Source: Viridibacterium sediminicola (lineage in GTDB: Bacteria; Pseudomonadota; Gammaproteobacteria; Burkholderiales; Rhodocyclaceae). Taken from it: DNA of 64,000 nucleotides. This document shows positions 24,526 to 33,125 of the stretch, piece after piece; within the stretch, counting starts at the first letter, position 1, and the number at the start of each line of letters is the position of its first letter. The stretch lies in assembly GCF_039631295.1 (NCBI RefSeq), contig NZ_JBDIVE010000004.1, positions 1 to 64,000 of the forward strand, given 5' to 3'. The notes below the pieces were generated by a model, which did no database searches, was not told the DNA's origin, and worked only from the letters and a program-made list of their open reading frames with translations. Made by a program: the position numbers and the translations under genes.

Positions 24526-25293
24526 CTAGTTGCTCAGCTTGAAGCTGCTGCTCAGCACAAAGGCATAACGCTCGGGGCGGATGTAGAAGCTGGACTGGTC
24601 GCAGCAGGCGCCGCTCTCGAAGTAGGAGCTGCGCGTGAGCACCAGCAAGGCGTCGCCCGGCTGCGTCTGCAGCACCTCGGCGAGCGCGGCATCGGCAGCT
24701 TGCGCGCTGATCGCCATGTCGGCACGGACCGGAGCCTGACCCAGCAGCGTGTCGAGCAGGCTGTAGGCGGGCTGCTGCGCCACTTCGTCCCAGCTGGCGG
24801 TATTGAGCGCATCGGGCAGATAGCTGATGCCCAGCGCCACCGGCTGCGCATCGACCAGATGCAGGCGCCTCAGCTGGCAGAGCTGCGGCGCGCCGCCGAA
24901 GCGCTCGCGCAGCGTGGCCGGGGTGGCGACGCGCTGCTTGTCGAGCAGGCGCATGCTGGCATCGAGGCCTTGCAGGCGCAGCGATTCGTGAAAGCTGCGC
25001 AGCGAATCCAGACCATGCCGCACCTGCTTGCCGGCGGCGTAGCTGCCCTTGCCCTGGCGCCGCACGATATGCCCCTCGGCCACCAGCTTGTCGAGCGCCA
25101 GCCGCACGGTGACGCGGCTCACCTCGAAGCGCTCACCCAGCTGCGCTTCCGAAGGCAGGCGCCCGCTGGGCTCGTAGTGACCGGCTTCGATTTCCTCCAG
25201 CAAGCGGTTGGCGATCTGCGCGTAGAGCGAGGTCGCATTCTCACGCGCCAGCAGGCTGGGCGCCGCCGCTGCGGGCACTGCGGATTTCTTCAT
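24526..25293 (-). CDS. GntR/HutC-type regulator
   Basis: The 255-aa protein has an N-terminal winged helix (SLYAQIANRLLEEIEAGHY, LPSEAQLGERFEVSRVTVR, ALDKLVAEGHIVRRQGKGSY) and a UTRA effector domain (LRRLHLVDAQPVALGISYLP, LLVLTRSSYFESGACC). It is divergent from the sulfonate-type importer and upstream of the serine hydrolase and CapA-like genes, so it probably represses both arms. Palindromic sites lie just upstream of its start. Confidence 0.92.
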   Translation of the reverse strand: MKKSAVPAAAAPSLLARENATSLYAQIANRLLEEIEAGHYEPSGRLPSEAQLGERFEVSRVTVRLALDKLVAEGHIVRRQGKGSYAAGKQVRHGLDSLRSFHESLRLQGLDASMRLLDKQRVATPATLRERFGGAPQLCQLRRLHLVDAQPVALGISYLPDALNTASWDEVAQQPAYSLLDTLLGQAPVRADMAISAQAADAALAEVLQTQPGDALLVLTRSSYFESGACCDQSSFYIRPERYAFVLSSSFKLSN

Positions 25294-25310
25294 AAGCTTT
25301 TCCGGAATTC

Positions 25311-25341
25311 GTATTAGGCCAACTTGTATTAATACGTATTA
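25311..25341. promoter_or_regulatory. Probable GntR operator cluster
   Basis: The motif GTATTA occurs at 25311, 25326 and 25336 in the AT-rich divergent gap. Two perfect palindromes overlap: GTATTAATAC at 25326-25335 and TAATACGTATTA at 25330-25341. Sites of this kind suit a dimeric HutC-type repressor and lie between the gntR start and the importer genes. Confidence 0.6.
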
Positions 25342-25413
25342 TTGCCACACAGTAGTTTAGCGCCAAGTGTTGAGCGACAACTTACAGCCCCACAATTTCA
25401 GCGAATCCAGATC

Positions 25414-26241
25414 ATGCACGGCGCAGCCGACCTCGTTTCTCCCTCCACGCCGGTCGCAGCCGGGCCACGACGCGCGGCGCATCTGCAGCTCAGCGAGCTG
25501 GCCTTTGCCTATCCCGGCGCGGGCAGCGTGTTCCGCGCGCTCAATCTGCAGGTGCAGCCGGGCGAATTCGTCGCCGTGCTCGGCCCCTCGGGCTGCGGCA
25601 AGTCGACCCTGCTCAATCTGCTGGCCGGCTTTCTGCAGGCCGATGGCGGCAGCGTGCAACTCAACGGCCAGAGCATCCGCCCGGAGATGCCCGAGCTGGG
25701 CTATGTGTTCCAGTCACCCAATCTGTTCCCCTGGCTCACCGTGCTCGACAACGTGCGCTTCGGCCTGCAGATGGCCGGCAGCTTGAGCGCGGCCGAACAG
25801 ATTGCGCGGGCACGCCACTACATCGATCTGGTCGGCCTCGGCGCGGCGGCCGAGCTGTTCCCGCACCAGCTCTCGGGCGGCATGCGTCAGCGCGTCTCGC
25901 TGGCGCGCACCCTGGCACCCGAGCCCACCTTGCTGCTCGCCGACGAGCCTTTCGGCGCGCTCGACGCGATCACCCGCCGCCACATGAACGAAGAACTGCT
26001 GCGGCTGTGGAGCCAACTCGGCCAGAGCATCCTGTTCATCACCCACGACATCGACGAAGCGATCTTCCTCGCCGACCGCGTGGTGCTGCTCGGCCGCGCG
26101 CCACAGGGCATCGACAGCGAACTCGCGATCGATCTGCCGCGCCCGCGCAGCTTCGCCAGCACCACGCGCCTGCCGCGCTTCCTCGAATACCGCAACCACT
26201 TGCTCGACCGCATCGCCCACGTCACGGAGACCTTCGCATGA
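25414..26241 (+). CDS. ABC importer ATP-binding protein, SsuB/TauB-like
   Basis: The 275-aa ATPase has Walker A GPSGCGKST, Q-loop FQSPNLFPWLTVLDNV, signature LSGGMRQRVSLARTLA, Walker B TLLLADEPFGALD and H-loop FITHDIDEA, as in nitrate/sulfonate/taurine importers. I choose the ATG at 25414 over a TTG at 25342, because the latter begins next to the operator palindromes and adds unconserved residues. It overlaps the binding-protein start by 4 nt. Confidence 0.92.
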   Translation: MHGAADLVSPSTPVAAGPRRAAHLQLSELAFAYPGAGSVFRALNLQVQPGEFVAVLGPSGCGKSTLLNLLAGFLQADGGSVQLNGQSIRPEMPELGYVFQSPNLFPWLTVLDNVRFGLQMAGSLSAAEQIARARHYIDLVGLGAAAELFPHQLSGGMRQRVSLARTLAPEPTLLLADEPFGALDAITRRHMNEELLRLWSQLGQSILFITHDIDEAIFLADRVVLLGRAPQGIDSELAIDLPRPRSFASTTRLPRFLEYRNHLLDRIAHVTETFA

Positions 26242-27245
26242 GCCATCGTCGTCAATTCCTCAGCGCGCTTGCGCTGGCAGTCTCGTTCCTCGCCACACCC
26301 GCCGCCTTTGCACAAAACAAGCCGCTGCGCGTCGGCTGGGTGTTTGCGATGGCCAATGCGCCGGCGGTGATCGCCGAGCAGAAACGCTTCTTCGCCGAAG
26401 AAGGGCTGAATGTCGAGATCAAGTCTTTCGGCGACGGCCCGGTGCTGCAGCAGGCGCTGGCTGCCGGTGAACTCGACGTGGCCTATGTCGGCGCGCCGCC
26501 GATCTACCAGTGGTTCTCGCGCGGTCTGGATGCACGCATCCTCGCCAAGGTGAATTATGGTCAGGCTGCGATCATCGCCAACAATGCCAGCGCCATCAAA
26601 TCGGTGGCCGATCTGCGCGGCAAGCGCCTGGCCTCGGTCGCCAAGGGCAGCGGCATGGATGTGCTGCTGCGCGGTTTCATCCTCAAGCAGCAGGGCAAGC
26701 TTGATCCGGACAAGGATCTGGACATCCAGACCATCCCGCCGGGCAATATGAATGCAGCATTGGATCGCAATGTCGTCGACGCGGCCTTCCTGTGGGAGCC
26801 CTTCGTCAGCCAGGCCCTGCTGCGCGGCAACAGCCGCCTGGTGCTCGATCTGAACCTCGCGCTACCGCAATACCCCTGGTACGTGGTGATGGCACCAGCC
26901 AGCACGCTCAAGGAACGCCCGGCCGATGTGATCAAGCTGCTGCGCGCGCATCGCCGTGCGATTGCCTTCCTGCAGAGCAATCCGGCGGAGTCGGACAAGA
27001 TCATCGCCCAGGCTTTCAACCTCGAAAGCGTGCAGACCGCCGATGGCAAAACCCTGCAGGGCGAGACCATCGTGCATGAGGCACGCAAGCGCCTGGGGTG
27101 GTCCGACAAGCTGGAAACGCGCGACCTGCAATTCATCCAGCAGCTGATGGATTACTCGCTGGAGCTGGGCTTCATCAACCGCCCGCTGAAGGTCGACCAG
27201 GTCGTTGATCTGAGCTATTGGCAGAAAGCCACTTCAGCAAAATGA
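26238..27245 (+). CDS. ABC importer substrate-binding protein, SsuA/NMT1-like
   Basis: The 335-aa protein has a signal peptide (RRQFLSALALAVSFLATPAA, cleavage near FAQ) and the type II binding fold of the SsuA/NMT1 family: PLRVGWVFAMANAPAVIAEQ, FFAEEGLNVEIKSFGDGP, GELDVAYVGAPPIYQWF, NVVDAAFLWEPF. Members bind sulfonates, taurine, nitrate, thiamine precursors or aromatic acids; the ligand here is unknown. It starts in the ATPase stop and its stop overlaps the permease start. Confidence 0.92.
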   Translation: MSHRRQFLSALALAVSFLATPAAFAQNKPLRVGWVFAMANAPAVIAEQKRFFAEEGLNVEIKSFGDGPVLQQALAAGELDVAYVGAPPIYQWFSRGLDARILAKVNYGQAAIIANNASAIKSVADLRGKRLASVAKGSGMDVLLRGFILKQQGKLDPDKDLDIQTIPPGNMNAALDRNVVDAAFLWEPFVSQALLRGNSRLVLDLNLALPQYPWYVVMAPASTLKERPADVIKLLRAHRRAIAFLQSNPAESDKIIAQAFNLESVQTADGKTLQGETIVHEARKRLGWSDKLETRDLQFIQQLMDYSLELGFINRPLKVDQVVDLSYWQKATSAK

Positions 27246-28009
27246 GTGTCAAGAATCATCCGGCATGGCGACGGCGCGCGCTGGCCTGGAGCTCGCTGCC
27301 CCTGCTGGTGCTGATCTGGATTGCACTGGCCAGCCGCGTGCCCGCCTATGTGCTGCCACAACCTTGGGACGTGCTGCGCGAAGGCCTGCAGTGGCTCGAT
27401 AGCGGCAAGCTCGCCAAGCACCTGGGCAGCAGCCTGCTGCGCGAGCTGATCGGCTTTGGCAGCGCCGCCGCGCTGGCCATTGCGCTGGGCACCGGTCTCG
27501 GTCTGTCGCGTGCGCTGCGCGACTTCATGGGCCCGCTCAACAGCCTGTTCATGGCCATCCCGCCGATTGCCTGGACGCCGCTGATGATCATCCTCCTCGG
27601 TCTGGGCAATGCCTCCATCGTCGCCGTGATCATCCTCGCGGCGCTGTTCCCGATGGCGCTCACCGTGCAGGAAGGCGTGCAGGCTATCCAGGGCGGCCTG
27701 GTGCGCGCCGCACGTACCCTCGGCGCAGACAAACGCCAGTTGCTGCACCACGTCTACCTGCCCGCCTGCCTGCCTTTCATCACCGCTGCGCTGCGCATCG
27801 GCTTCAGCCAGGCCTGGCGCGCACTGATCGCCGCCGAGATGATCGGCGCCTCGCAAGGCATCGGCTGGATGGTGTCGACCGGCGGGCAGATCGGCAACAG
27901 CAGCCAGGTGCTGCTGGGCATCTGCCTGATCGGCCTGATCGCCTGGCTCACCGAGAGCCTCCTCTTCCGTCGACTGGAAGCGCATTACCAGCACTGGGTC
28001 GGTCAATAA
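27242..28009 (+). CDS. ABC importer permease, SsuC/TauC-like
   Basis: The 255-aa membrane protein has about six hydrophobic segments and the BPD inner-membrane motif VRAARTLGADKRQLLHHVYL followed by PACLPF. PAYVLPQPWDVLREGLQWL near the N-terminus is typical of SsuC. The start at 27242 overlaps the binding-protein stop by 4 nt. The large metallohydrolase gene follows after 11 nt, so uptake and hydrolysis are probably coexpressed. Confidence 0.92.
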   Translation: MSVKNHPAWRRRALAWSSLPLLVLIWIALASRVPAYVLPQPWDVLREGLQWLDSGKLAKHLGSSLLRELIGFGSAAALAIALGTGLGLSRALRDFMGPLNSLFMAIPPIAWTPLMIILLGLGNASIVAVIILAALFPMALTVQEGVQAIQGGLVRAARTLGADKRQLLHHVYLPACLPFITAALRIGFSQAWRALIAAEMIGASQGIGWMVSTGGQIGNSSQVLLGICLIGLIAWLTESLLFRRLEAHYQHWVGQ

Positions 28010-28020
28010 AGGAATCCATC

Positions 28021-30393
28021 ATGACAAAATCATTCGATCCGGCACGCGAAGCCGGTGACTACATCGCACCCGTCGGGCTTTACGAGCGCAACAAGGCGCG
28101 CCCCTTCCTCGGCCAGTTCAGTTGCGAACGCAGCGAGCTGATCGCCGGCGAATGGACCGAGCTGACCTTGGTCTACGAAGTCGGCGCCTCGGGGCTCGCC
28201 GATGGCGCATGGCTCAAGCTGGCTTTCAAGTTCTACTCGGACTGGGCGCTGTTCCAGACTTCCGACCCGCGCGCCGCCAACTTCGTTTCGGCTGAATACC
28301 ATGCGGGTGCGCTGGTGCCGGGCCAGAGTCCAGCCACCGTGCAGCATCTCAAAGTACGCTTCGACCAGAAGGGCCACGAGCGCCCGTTCCAGAAAGCAGT
28401 GCTGATCGACATCGTCGATGGCTACCTCAACCCGGGCGACCGCATCGTCATCCGCCTCGGCGATCGCCGCCAGGGCGGGCCCGGCACGCGCGTGCAGAGC
28501 TTTGTCGAAAAGGGCTTCCGCTTCCGCATGTACATCGATCCGCTGGGCAGCTCGAAGTTTGCCGAAGTGCCCGGCGACTGCGTGCTCGACATCCTCGCCG
28601 GGCCGCCGAAAACTCTGGCGATCATCGCGCCGCGCCTGCTCGGCACCGAAGAGCGCTTCGATGTGCTGCTGCGCGTGGACGACGCCTGGGGCAACACCAG
28701 CCAGAACACGCCGCTGCCCGGCACCCTTTCGCTACACGGCCCGGCGGGCGAAGCGCTGGACTTCCCCTTCACGCTGGCGACGCAAGGCTGGGCGGTGGCG
28801 CGGATCAGCATTCCGGCTTTGCACAGCGCAGGCGAATGGCATTTGCATGCGCAGGTCGATGCGGGGCACGAACAGTTCCACGCCAGCGCTTACGTCACCA
28901 CGGCCGCCAGCGGCGGCCTGCGTCCGCTGTATGCGGATCTGCATGTGCATTCGGACGACACCATCGGCACCAATGACACGCTCTACAACCTCAGCTACGG
29001 CCGCGATGTCGCCGGGCTCGACGTGCTGGGCTACACCGCCAATGACTTCAACATCACCGAGCAACGCTGGAACGACGCCGTCGCGCTGATCCATTCGCTC
29101 AACGAAGACGGCCGCTTCGTCTGCTACCCCGGCACCGAGTGGTGCGGCAATTCCTCGGCGGGCGGTGACCGCAACATCGTCTTCCTCGGCCACGGCAAGC
29201 CGCGTTTTCCGTTTGACGAACAGGGCCGCCTGGTGCGCAGCTTCGAGTGGAACGAGTTCACCGCCGGCACCATCCGCCCCGGTGCCTGGCCGGTCGATGA
29301 GTTGTATGCCGCCTATGCCGACGACGCCGAGCATCACCTGATGATGCCGCACGTGGGCGGCCGTCGCTGCAACCACGACTGGCATCACCCGCAACTGGAA
29401 CGCCTGGTCGAAGTGACTTCGGCCTGGGGGCAGTTCCACTGGGTCTATGCCGAAGCGCTGGAGCGCGGCTACCGCGTCGGCGCTGCCGCCAATGGCGACG
29501 AGCACCAAGGGCGCTGCGGCGGCGGCGTGCCGGCGACGGCCGTGTTCGGCTCACGCGGCGGCCTCACCGGTGTGCTGGCCACAAGCTTCAATCGCGAAGG
29601 CGTCGGCCAGGCCCTGCGCGCACGGCGCACCTTCGCCACCACCGGCGAGCGTAGCTTCGCATCGCTACGCCTCGGCGAGCACTGGATGGGTGAAGTGTGC
29701 GCGAGCGACGGCAACACGCCGCTGCAATACCGCCTGCTCGGCGACCAGGGCTGGGAGAGTGTGGAGCTGTATCGTGGCGAACGCCGCATCTGGCAGCGCA
29801 ATCTGCATGCCGAGCTGGGCTATGCCGACACGCGGGTGCGCATCCGCATCGGCGGCGCGCGCATCAAGGACCGCTACCGTGGCGCGTACTGGAGCGGCAG
29901 CATCGAAGTCATCGGTAGCCCGATTGGCGGCTTCACGACCTATGGCTTCGACCACCCCGAGCAAACCTGCTGGCGCGACAGCGCGACCACGCTGGGTTTC
30001 CGTACCGCGACACACGGCGACACCGACAGCATCGAACTCACGCTGGGCGCACTACGTCACGCACGCATCGAAGTCAAAGCGCGCATCGATGGCTACATCA
30101 AGGTCGGTGATCCGCTCACGCCGCAGTCTTTCGTGCATGCGCCCGAAGTGAGCTTGAGCATCAGCGGCGCGCAATTGCTGGAGCAGGGCTTCATCGAGCA
30201 ACTGCTGCCCGGTGCCGAACTCAAGCTATCGATCGAACGCATCAGCGAACAGGCACTGCCACGCGATCTGGCTGGTGACATTGCGCTCGACGACTTGCCG
30301 CTGGAAGCTGGCAAGGAGCACCCGCTGTTCATCACCGCGCGGCAGCGCGATCAGTCACGGGTGTGGACTTCAGCGCTGTTCGTGCAGCGCTGA
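28021..30393 (+). CDS. PHP-type metallohydrolase, CehA/McbA- or DUF3604-like
   Basis: The 790-aa protein has an N-terminal ~290-residue beta-rich region and a central PHP-like metal centre: DLHVHSDDTIGTND (about residue 310; H, H and D ligands), YPGTEWCG (glutamate), HLMMPHVGGRRCNHDWHHP and NGDEHQGRCGGG. A C-terminal beta-rich domain follows. Length and layout resemble the CehA/McbA family, whose founders hydrolyse carbamates such as carbaryl, and DUF3604 proteins. It has no signal peptide. It is cotranscribed with an Ssu-type importer, so it probably hydrolyses the imported compound. The actual substrate cannot be read from sequence. Confidence 0.7.
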   Translation: MTKSFDPAREAGDYIAPVGLYERNKARPFLGQFSCERSELIAGEWTELTLVYEVGASGLADGAWLKLAFKFYSDWALFQTSDPRAANFVSAEYHAGALVPGQSPATVQHLKVRFDQKGHERPFQKAVLIDIVDGYLNPGDRIVIRLGDRRQGGPGTRVQSFVEKGFRFRMYIDPLGSSKFAEVPGDCVLDILAGPPKTLAIIAPRLLGTEERFDVLLRVDDAWGNTSQNTPLPGTLSLHGPAGEALDFPFTLATQGWAVARISIPALHSAGEWHLHAQVDAGHEQFHASAYVTTAASGGLRPLYADLHVHSDDTIGTNDTLYNLSYGRDVAGLDVLGYTANDFNITEQRWNDAVALIHSLNEDGRFVCYPGTEWCGNSSAGGDRNIVFLGHGKPRFPFDEQGRLVRSFEWNEFTAGTIRPGAWPVDELYAAYADDAEHHLMMPHVGGRRCNHDWHHPQLERLVEVTSAWGQFHWVYAEALERGYRVGAAANGDEHQGRCGGGVPATAVFGSRGGLTGVLATSFNREGVGQALRARRTFATTGERSFASLRLGEHWMGEVCASDGNTPLQYRLLGDQGWESVELYRGERRIWQRNLHAELGYADTRVRIRIGGARIKDRYRGAYWSGSIEVIGSPIGGFTTYGFDHPEQTCWRDSATTLGFRTATHGDTDSIELTLGALRHARIEVKARIDGYIKVGDPLTPQSFVHAPEVSLSISGAQLLEQGFIEQLLPGAELKLSIERISEQALPRDLAGDIALDDLPLEAGKEHPLFITARQRDQSRVWTSALFVQR

Positions 30394-30408
30394 AGACGAG
30401 GCAGCGCG

Positions 30409-30846
30409 CTACTGGCGGGAGAACTTCTTGGCCAGCAGCGCGAGCTTTTCCTGACGCTCGCGTTCGGCGCGGGCGGCTTTCTCGGCCTTTTCCTTGGCGG
30501 CTTGCGAGGCCTTGTGCTCTTCGTTGCGCTTCTTGAAGCGATCGAACAGTTCCTTGCTGGCCAGCGCTCGCTGCTCTTCGCTGACTTCGCCGACAGCCAC
30601 GCCCTCAAGGTCGAAGCGCTGCGTCGCCGCCTGGATGGACTTGAGGTAGCGCAGCGAATGGGTGTGCATGCCGAGGGCAGCACGCAGCTTCTTGCGGTTG
30701 ATCTGCGGACGCAGCGCCATCAGCTGCTTGTCGATGCCAATTGCCAGCGGCAGATATTCACGCATGACCTTGAACTCCTGTTGCAGCTGCTTCAGCAGAT
30801 CCTTCGCGGAGGGCTCAGCGACTGTTGTGCTCGGGACTTCGGTCAT
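30409..30846 (-). CDS. ProQ/FinO-family RNA chaperone
   Basis: The 145-aa protein is a short ProQ/FinO domain protein: FKVMREYLPLAIGIDKQLM, LRAALGMHTHSLRYLKSIQ (RNA-binding concave face) and FDLEGVAVGEVSEEQRALAS, followed by a basic, highly charged C-terminal tail (KEKAEKAARAERERQEKLA). It binds structured RNAs and 3' ends of mRNAs and small RNAs. Its stop is convergent with the metallohydrolase stop, 15 nt apart. No operon partner is seen. Confidence 0.9.
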   Translation of the reverse strand: MTEVPSTTVAEPSAKDLLKQLQQEFKVMREYLPLAIGIDKQLMALRPQINRKKLRAALGMHTHSLRYLKSIQAATQRFDLEGVAVGEVSEEQRALASKELFDRFKKRNEEHKASQAAKEKAEKAARAERERQEKLALLAKKFSRQ

Positions 30847-30931
30847 GGTGTACGTCTTGCAGGAATTTTTCGGAGGCTCAGTTTAACCAATCGCCCGCCA
30901 CTTGGCTGTAAGTGCCGTCAGCAAGCGTGGT

Positions 30932-32068
30932 TCAAGGCGCTGCTTTTTGCGCTGCGGCAAGCGGGCAGACCAGGGTCTTGCCACCTTTACCGGGGCCCGC
31001 AAACTCAGCCAGATGATCATGCACGCACTGCACCGGGTCAGCGCTGTAGGCATAAGTGAGCGCCGCGGCGGGGAAAGGCTTGGTGGTCGTCCAGTCGCTG
31101 GCGTTCTTGAGCGTGCTGCGCGAAACATCCCAGGTGATGTTGTACTTTGCAAAGTCGGCCGGGCTGCTGATGTTGTTGTTGCGCAAATCCCAGTAACCAG
31201 CCACCGGGCTGTCACGCGAAGTCACCGGATTCCGGGCATTCTGGAACCAGTTACCCTCGATCAGCGCCTGCCCGTCCTGACGCACATTGATGCCGGAGAC
31301 TTCAACACCGTCGTAGATGTTGTTGTAGGCATGCACAAAGCCGTAGCGCTGCAAGGGCAGACGTGCGCGGACATTGGAATAGATGTTGTGGTGGAAGGTC
31401 AGGTGACGGGTCGCGTTGTCGTGGTCCGAGGAGCCCGCCAGGCCCACCTTGAGGTGGTCATGCAGCAGGTTGTAGGAGATGGTGATGTTATCGACGTCAT
31501 CGCGGATGTCGATCATGCCGTCGAAGGTGGTGTCGCCATCCGGCGTGTCGGGGCAATCAACATGCTTGTTGAAGAAGTTGTTGTGGTGCAGCCAGATGTT
31601 GCGTGAGCCGGCCTGGATGCCGATGATGTCGCCATTCCTGGCGCCGCCCTGCATCATGCCGATAGTCATGTCGCGGATGATGACGTTGCGCGCACCCTTC
31701 AGACGGATGCCGAAATTGGCCGAGGAACCCGGCGCACCGATGATGGTGAGATTGCTGCTGCCGATCAGGATTTCGCGCGGGCTCTTGCTCCACTGCCCGC
31801 AGACGTCGGCTTCAGCGCTCTTGATCGCGTCGTCTTCATTACCGGTATAGATGACAAGCTTGTTACCCCAAGCCACCGCCGACTGCAGCGCAGACATGCT
31901 GTCCGCATAGACCGGAGCAACATCACCACCGCCCGTGGCAGTCGAGTAGCCACCGCTGTCAGCAGCACTGGCAGCGCCGCTGCAGCACAGCGCGAGGGCC
32001 AGCAACAGCGCGCTCGGGTGGCGAAGGTGGGGGGCAATGGCCGGGCGGCCGGCGAAACGGGTTTTCAT
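30932..32068 (-). CDS. Secreted pectate lyase, PL1 family
   Basis: The 378-aa protein has a signal peptide (SALLLALALCCSGAASAADS) and a right-handed parallel beta-helix with PL1 motifs: IIGAPGSSANFGIRLKGARN, FDGMIDIRDDVDNITIS (calcium aspartates), FHHNIYSNVRARLPLQRYG (catalytic arginine region) and VHAYNNIYDGV. It cleaves polygalacturonate outside the cell by calcium-dependent beta-elimination. I choose the start at 32068 (MKTRFAGRP) because the signal peptide follows; an upstream ATG at 32152 adds unlikely residues. It is about 8 kb from the main pectin locus and may act upstream of it. Confidence 0.9.
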   Translation of the reverse strand: MKTRFAGRPAIAPHLRHPSALLLALALCCSGAASAADSGGYSTATGGGDVAPVYADSMSALQSAVAWGNKLVIYTGNEDDAIKSAEADVCGQWSKSPREILIGSSNLTIIGAPGSSANFGIRLKGARNVIIRDMTIGMMQGGARNGDIIGIQAGSRNIWLHHNNFFNKHVDCPDTPDGDTTFDGMIDIRDDVDNITISYNLLHDHLKVGLAGSSDHDNATRHLTFHHNIYSNVRARLPLQRYGFVHAYNNIYDGVEVSGINVRQDGQALIEGNWFQNARNPVTSRDSPVAGYWDLRNNNISSPADFAKYNITWDVSRSTLKNASDWTTTKPFPAAALTYAYSADPVQCVHDHLAEFAGPGKGGKTLVCPLAAAQKAAP

Positions 32069-32261
32069 CTGGGGACTTTCTGCAACAACGATGCGAAGGG
32101 AGGGCTGCTTGCGCAAGCCGCGTATGTTCCGTGGCAATCTCCGGCCCGTCAATCACCTGACCGCCGCACGCCCTTTCTGTATGCTTGGCCCGGCGCGACA
32201 TGCGCGGCAGCAGAGACCATGATGAAGTTGAGCAAGACGCAGCAGGACCAGCGGAGCAAAC

Positions 32262-32639
32262 ATGCTTGAGGCGGACCCGCCCGGTGACGAACTTCCCGGC
32301 GAAGGCGCGCGGGTGGCGGCGATCTACGCCCTGGTCGCCCACCAGCTCGATGCCTTCTACGAGCATGGTCAGTGGCTCAGCCAGGCGCAGGGCGCGACGC
32401 TGTGCAGCGAGTGGCTGGCGCGCTCGAAAAAGCGCTTGCCGCTGGCCGAGCGCAAGCAGCTGGCCGCGCTGGGAGATCAGGTGGCGGCGCAGATCCGCGA
32501 CAGCCTCTCGCGCGAGGCCGGGCTGTACGCTGCGCACGAGTTGATGGAATCGCTGGACCCGCGCCATGTCTCGGAACTCGGCGCCTCGGTGATGGATGAG
32601 TGCCTGCGCGTCTTCAAGCAGGCCGGCGGCGCAGCTTAA
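32262..32639 (+). CDS. Hypothetical alpha-helical protein
   Basis: The 125-aa product is predicted largely helical and acidic (VAAIYALVAHQLDAFYEHG, LSREAGLYAAHELMESLDP). It has no signal peptide, membrane segment or motif I recognise. Its stop overlaps the convergent MerR-type stop by 3 nt. Codon use resembles its neighbours, so it is probably a real gene. Function unknown. Confidence 0.6.
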   Translation: MLEADPPGDELPGEGARVAAIYALVAHQLDAFYEHGQWLSQAQGATLCSEWLARSKKRLPLAERKQLAALGDQVAAQIRDSLSREAGLYAAHELMESLDPRHVSELGASVMDECLRVFKQAGGAA

Positions 32640-33061
32640 AGCGGCGGCAGCGGGCTGCAGCAGCTGCGCTGATCAAGCGTCTCGATCAAACGGCAATGCT
32701 CGGCCGTATGGCTTTGGCATTCGACGATCTGGCTCAGCACTTCGCGCATCGCACAGAGGTCGGCGATGCGCGCTTCCACCTCGGCCAGATGCGCACGCGC
32801 CAGACTGTCTGCCTCGCGGCAGGGCGCTTCGGGGTGGTCAGCCAGCTGCAGCAAGGTCTTGATCTCCTCGATGGCAAAACCCAGCTCGCGGCCACGGCGG
32901 ATGAAACGCAGGCGCTTGGCGGCGTCAGCGTCGTAACGCCGGTAGCCGCTCTGCGAGCGCGGCGGTGCGGCGAGCAGGCCGGTACGCTCGTAGTAGCGGA
33001 TGGTTTCCGGATTGACGCCCGATGCGCGCCCCAGCTCGCCGATAGTGAATTCTGCAGACAT
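32636..33061 (-). CDS. MerR-family heavy-metal regulator, CadR/PbrR/ZntR-like
   Basis: The 141-aa protein starts FTIGELGRASGVNPETIRYY, the MerR DNA-binding helix, followed by ERTGLLAAPPRS and GYRRYDADAAKRLRFIRR. Cysteines suitable for metal sensing are in the dimer-helix region (APCREAD at about 81, VECQSHTAEHC at about 113-121) and in a C-terminal CC. It is divergent from a cation diffusion facilitator gene, with a MerR-type operator between them, so it senses a soft or transition metal and activates export. Confidence 0.92.
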   Translation of the reverse strand: MSAEFTIGELGRASGVNPETIRYYERTGLLAAPPRSQSGYRRYDADAAKRLRFIRRGRELGFAIEEIKTLLQLADHPEAPCREADSLARAHLAEVEARIADLCAMREVLSQIVECQSHTAEHCRLIETLDQRSCCSPLPPL

Positions 33062-33064
33062 GGC

Positions 33065-33095
33065 TTGACCCTGTAGTGACTACGGGGTTCACGAT
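33065..33095 (+). promoter_or_regulatory. MerR-type promoter/operator of the cation exporter
   Basis: A -35 TTGACC at 33065-33070 and a weak -10 CACGAT at 33090-33095 are separated by 19 nt, longer than usual, as in MerR-activated promoters. The spacer contains a 21-bp dyad at 33068-33088 with arms ACCCTGTAGT and ACTACGGGGT, close to CadR/PbrR sites. Confidence 0.8.
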
Positions 33096-33125
33096 AGCGC
33101 TTTCTGATCTGCCGGAGAAACACCG

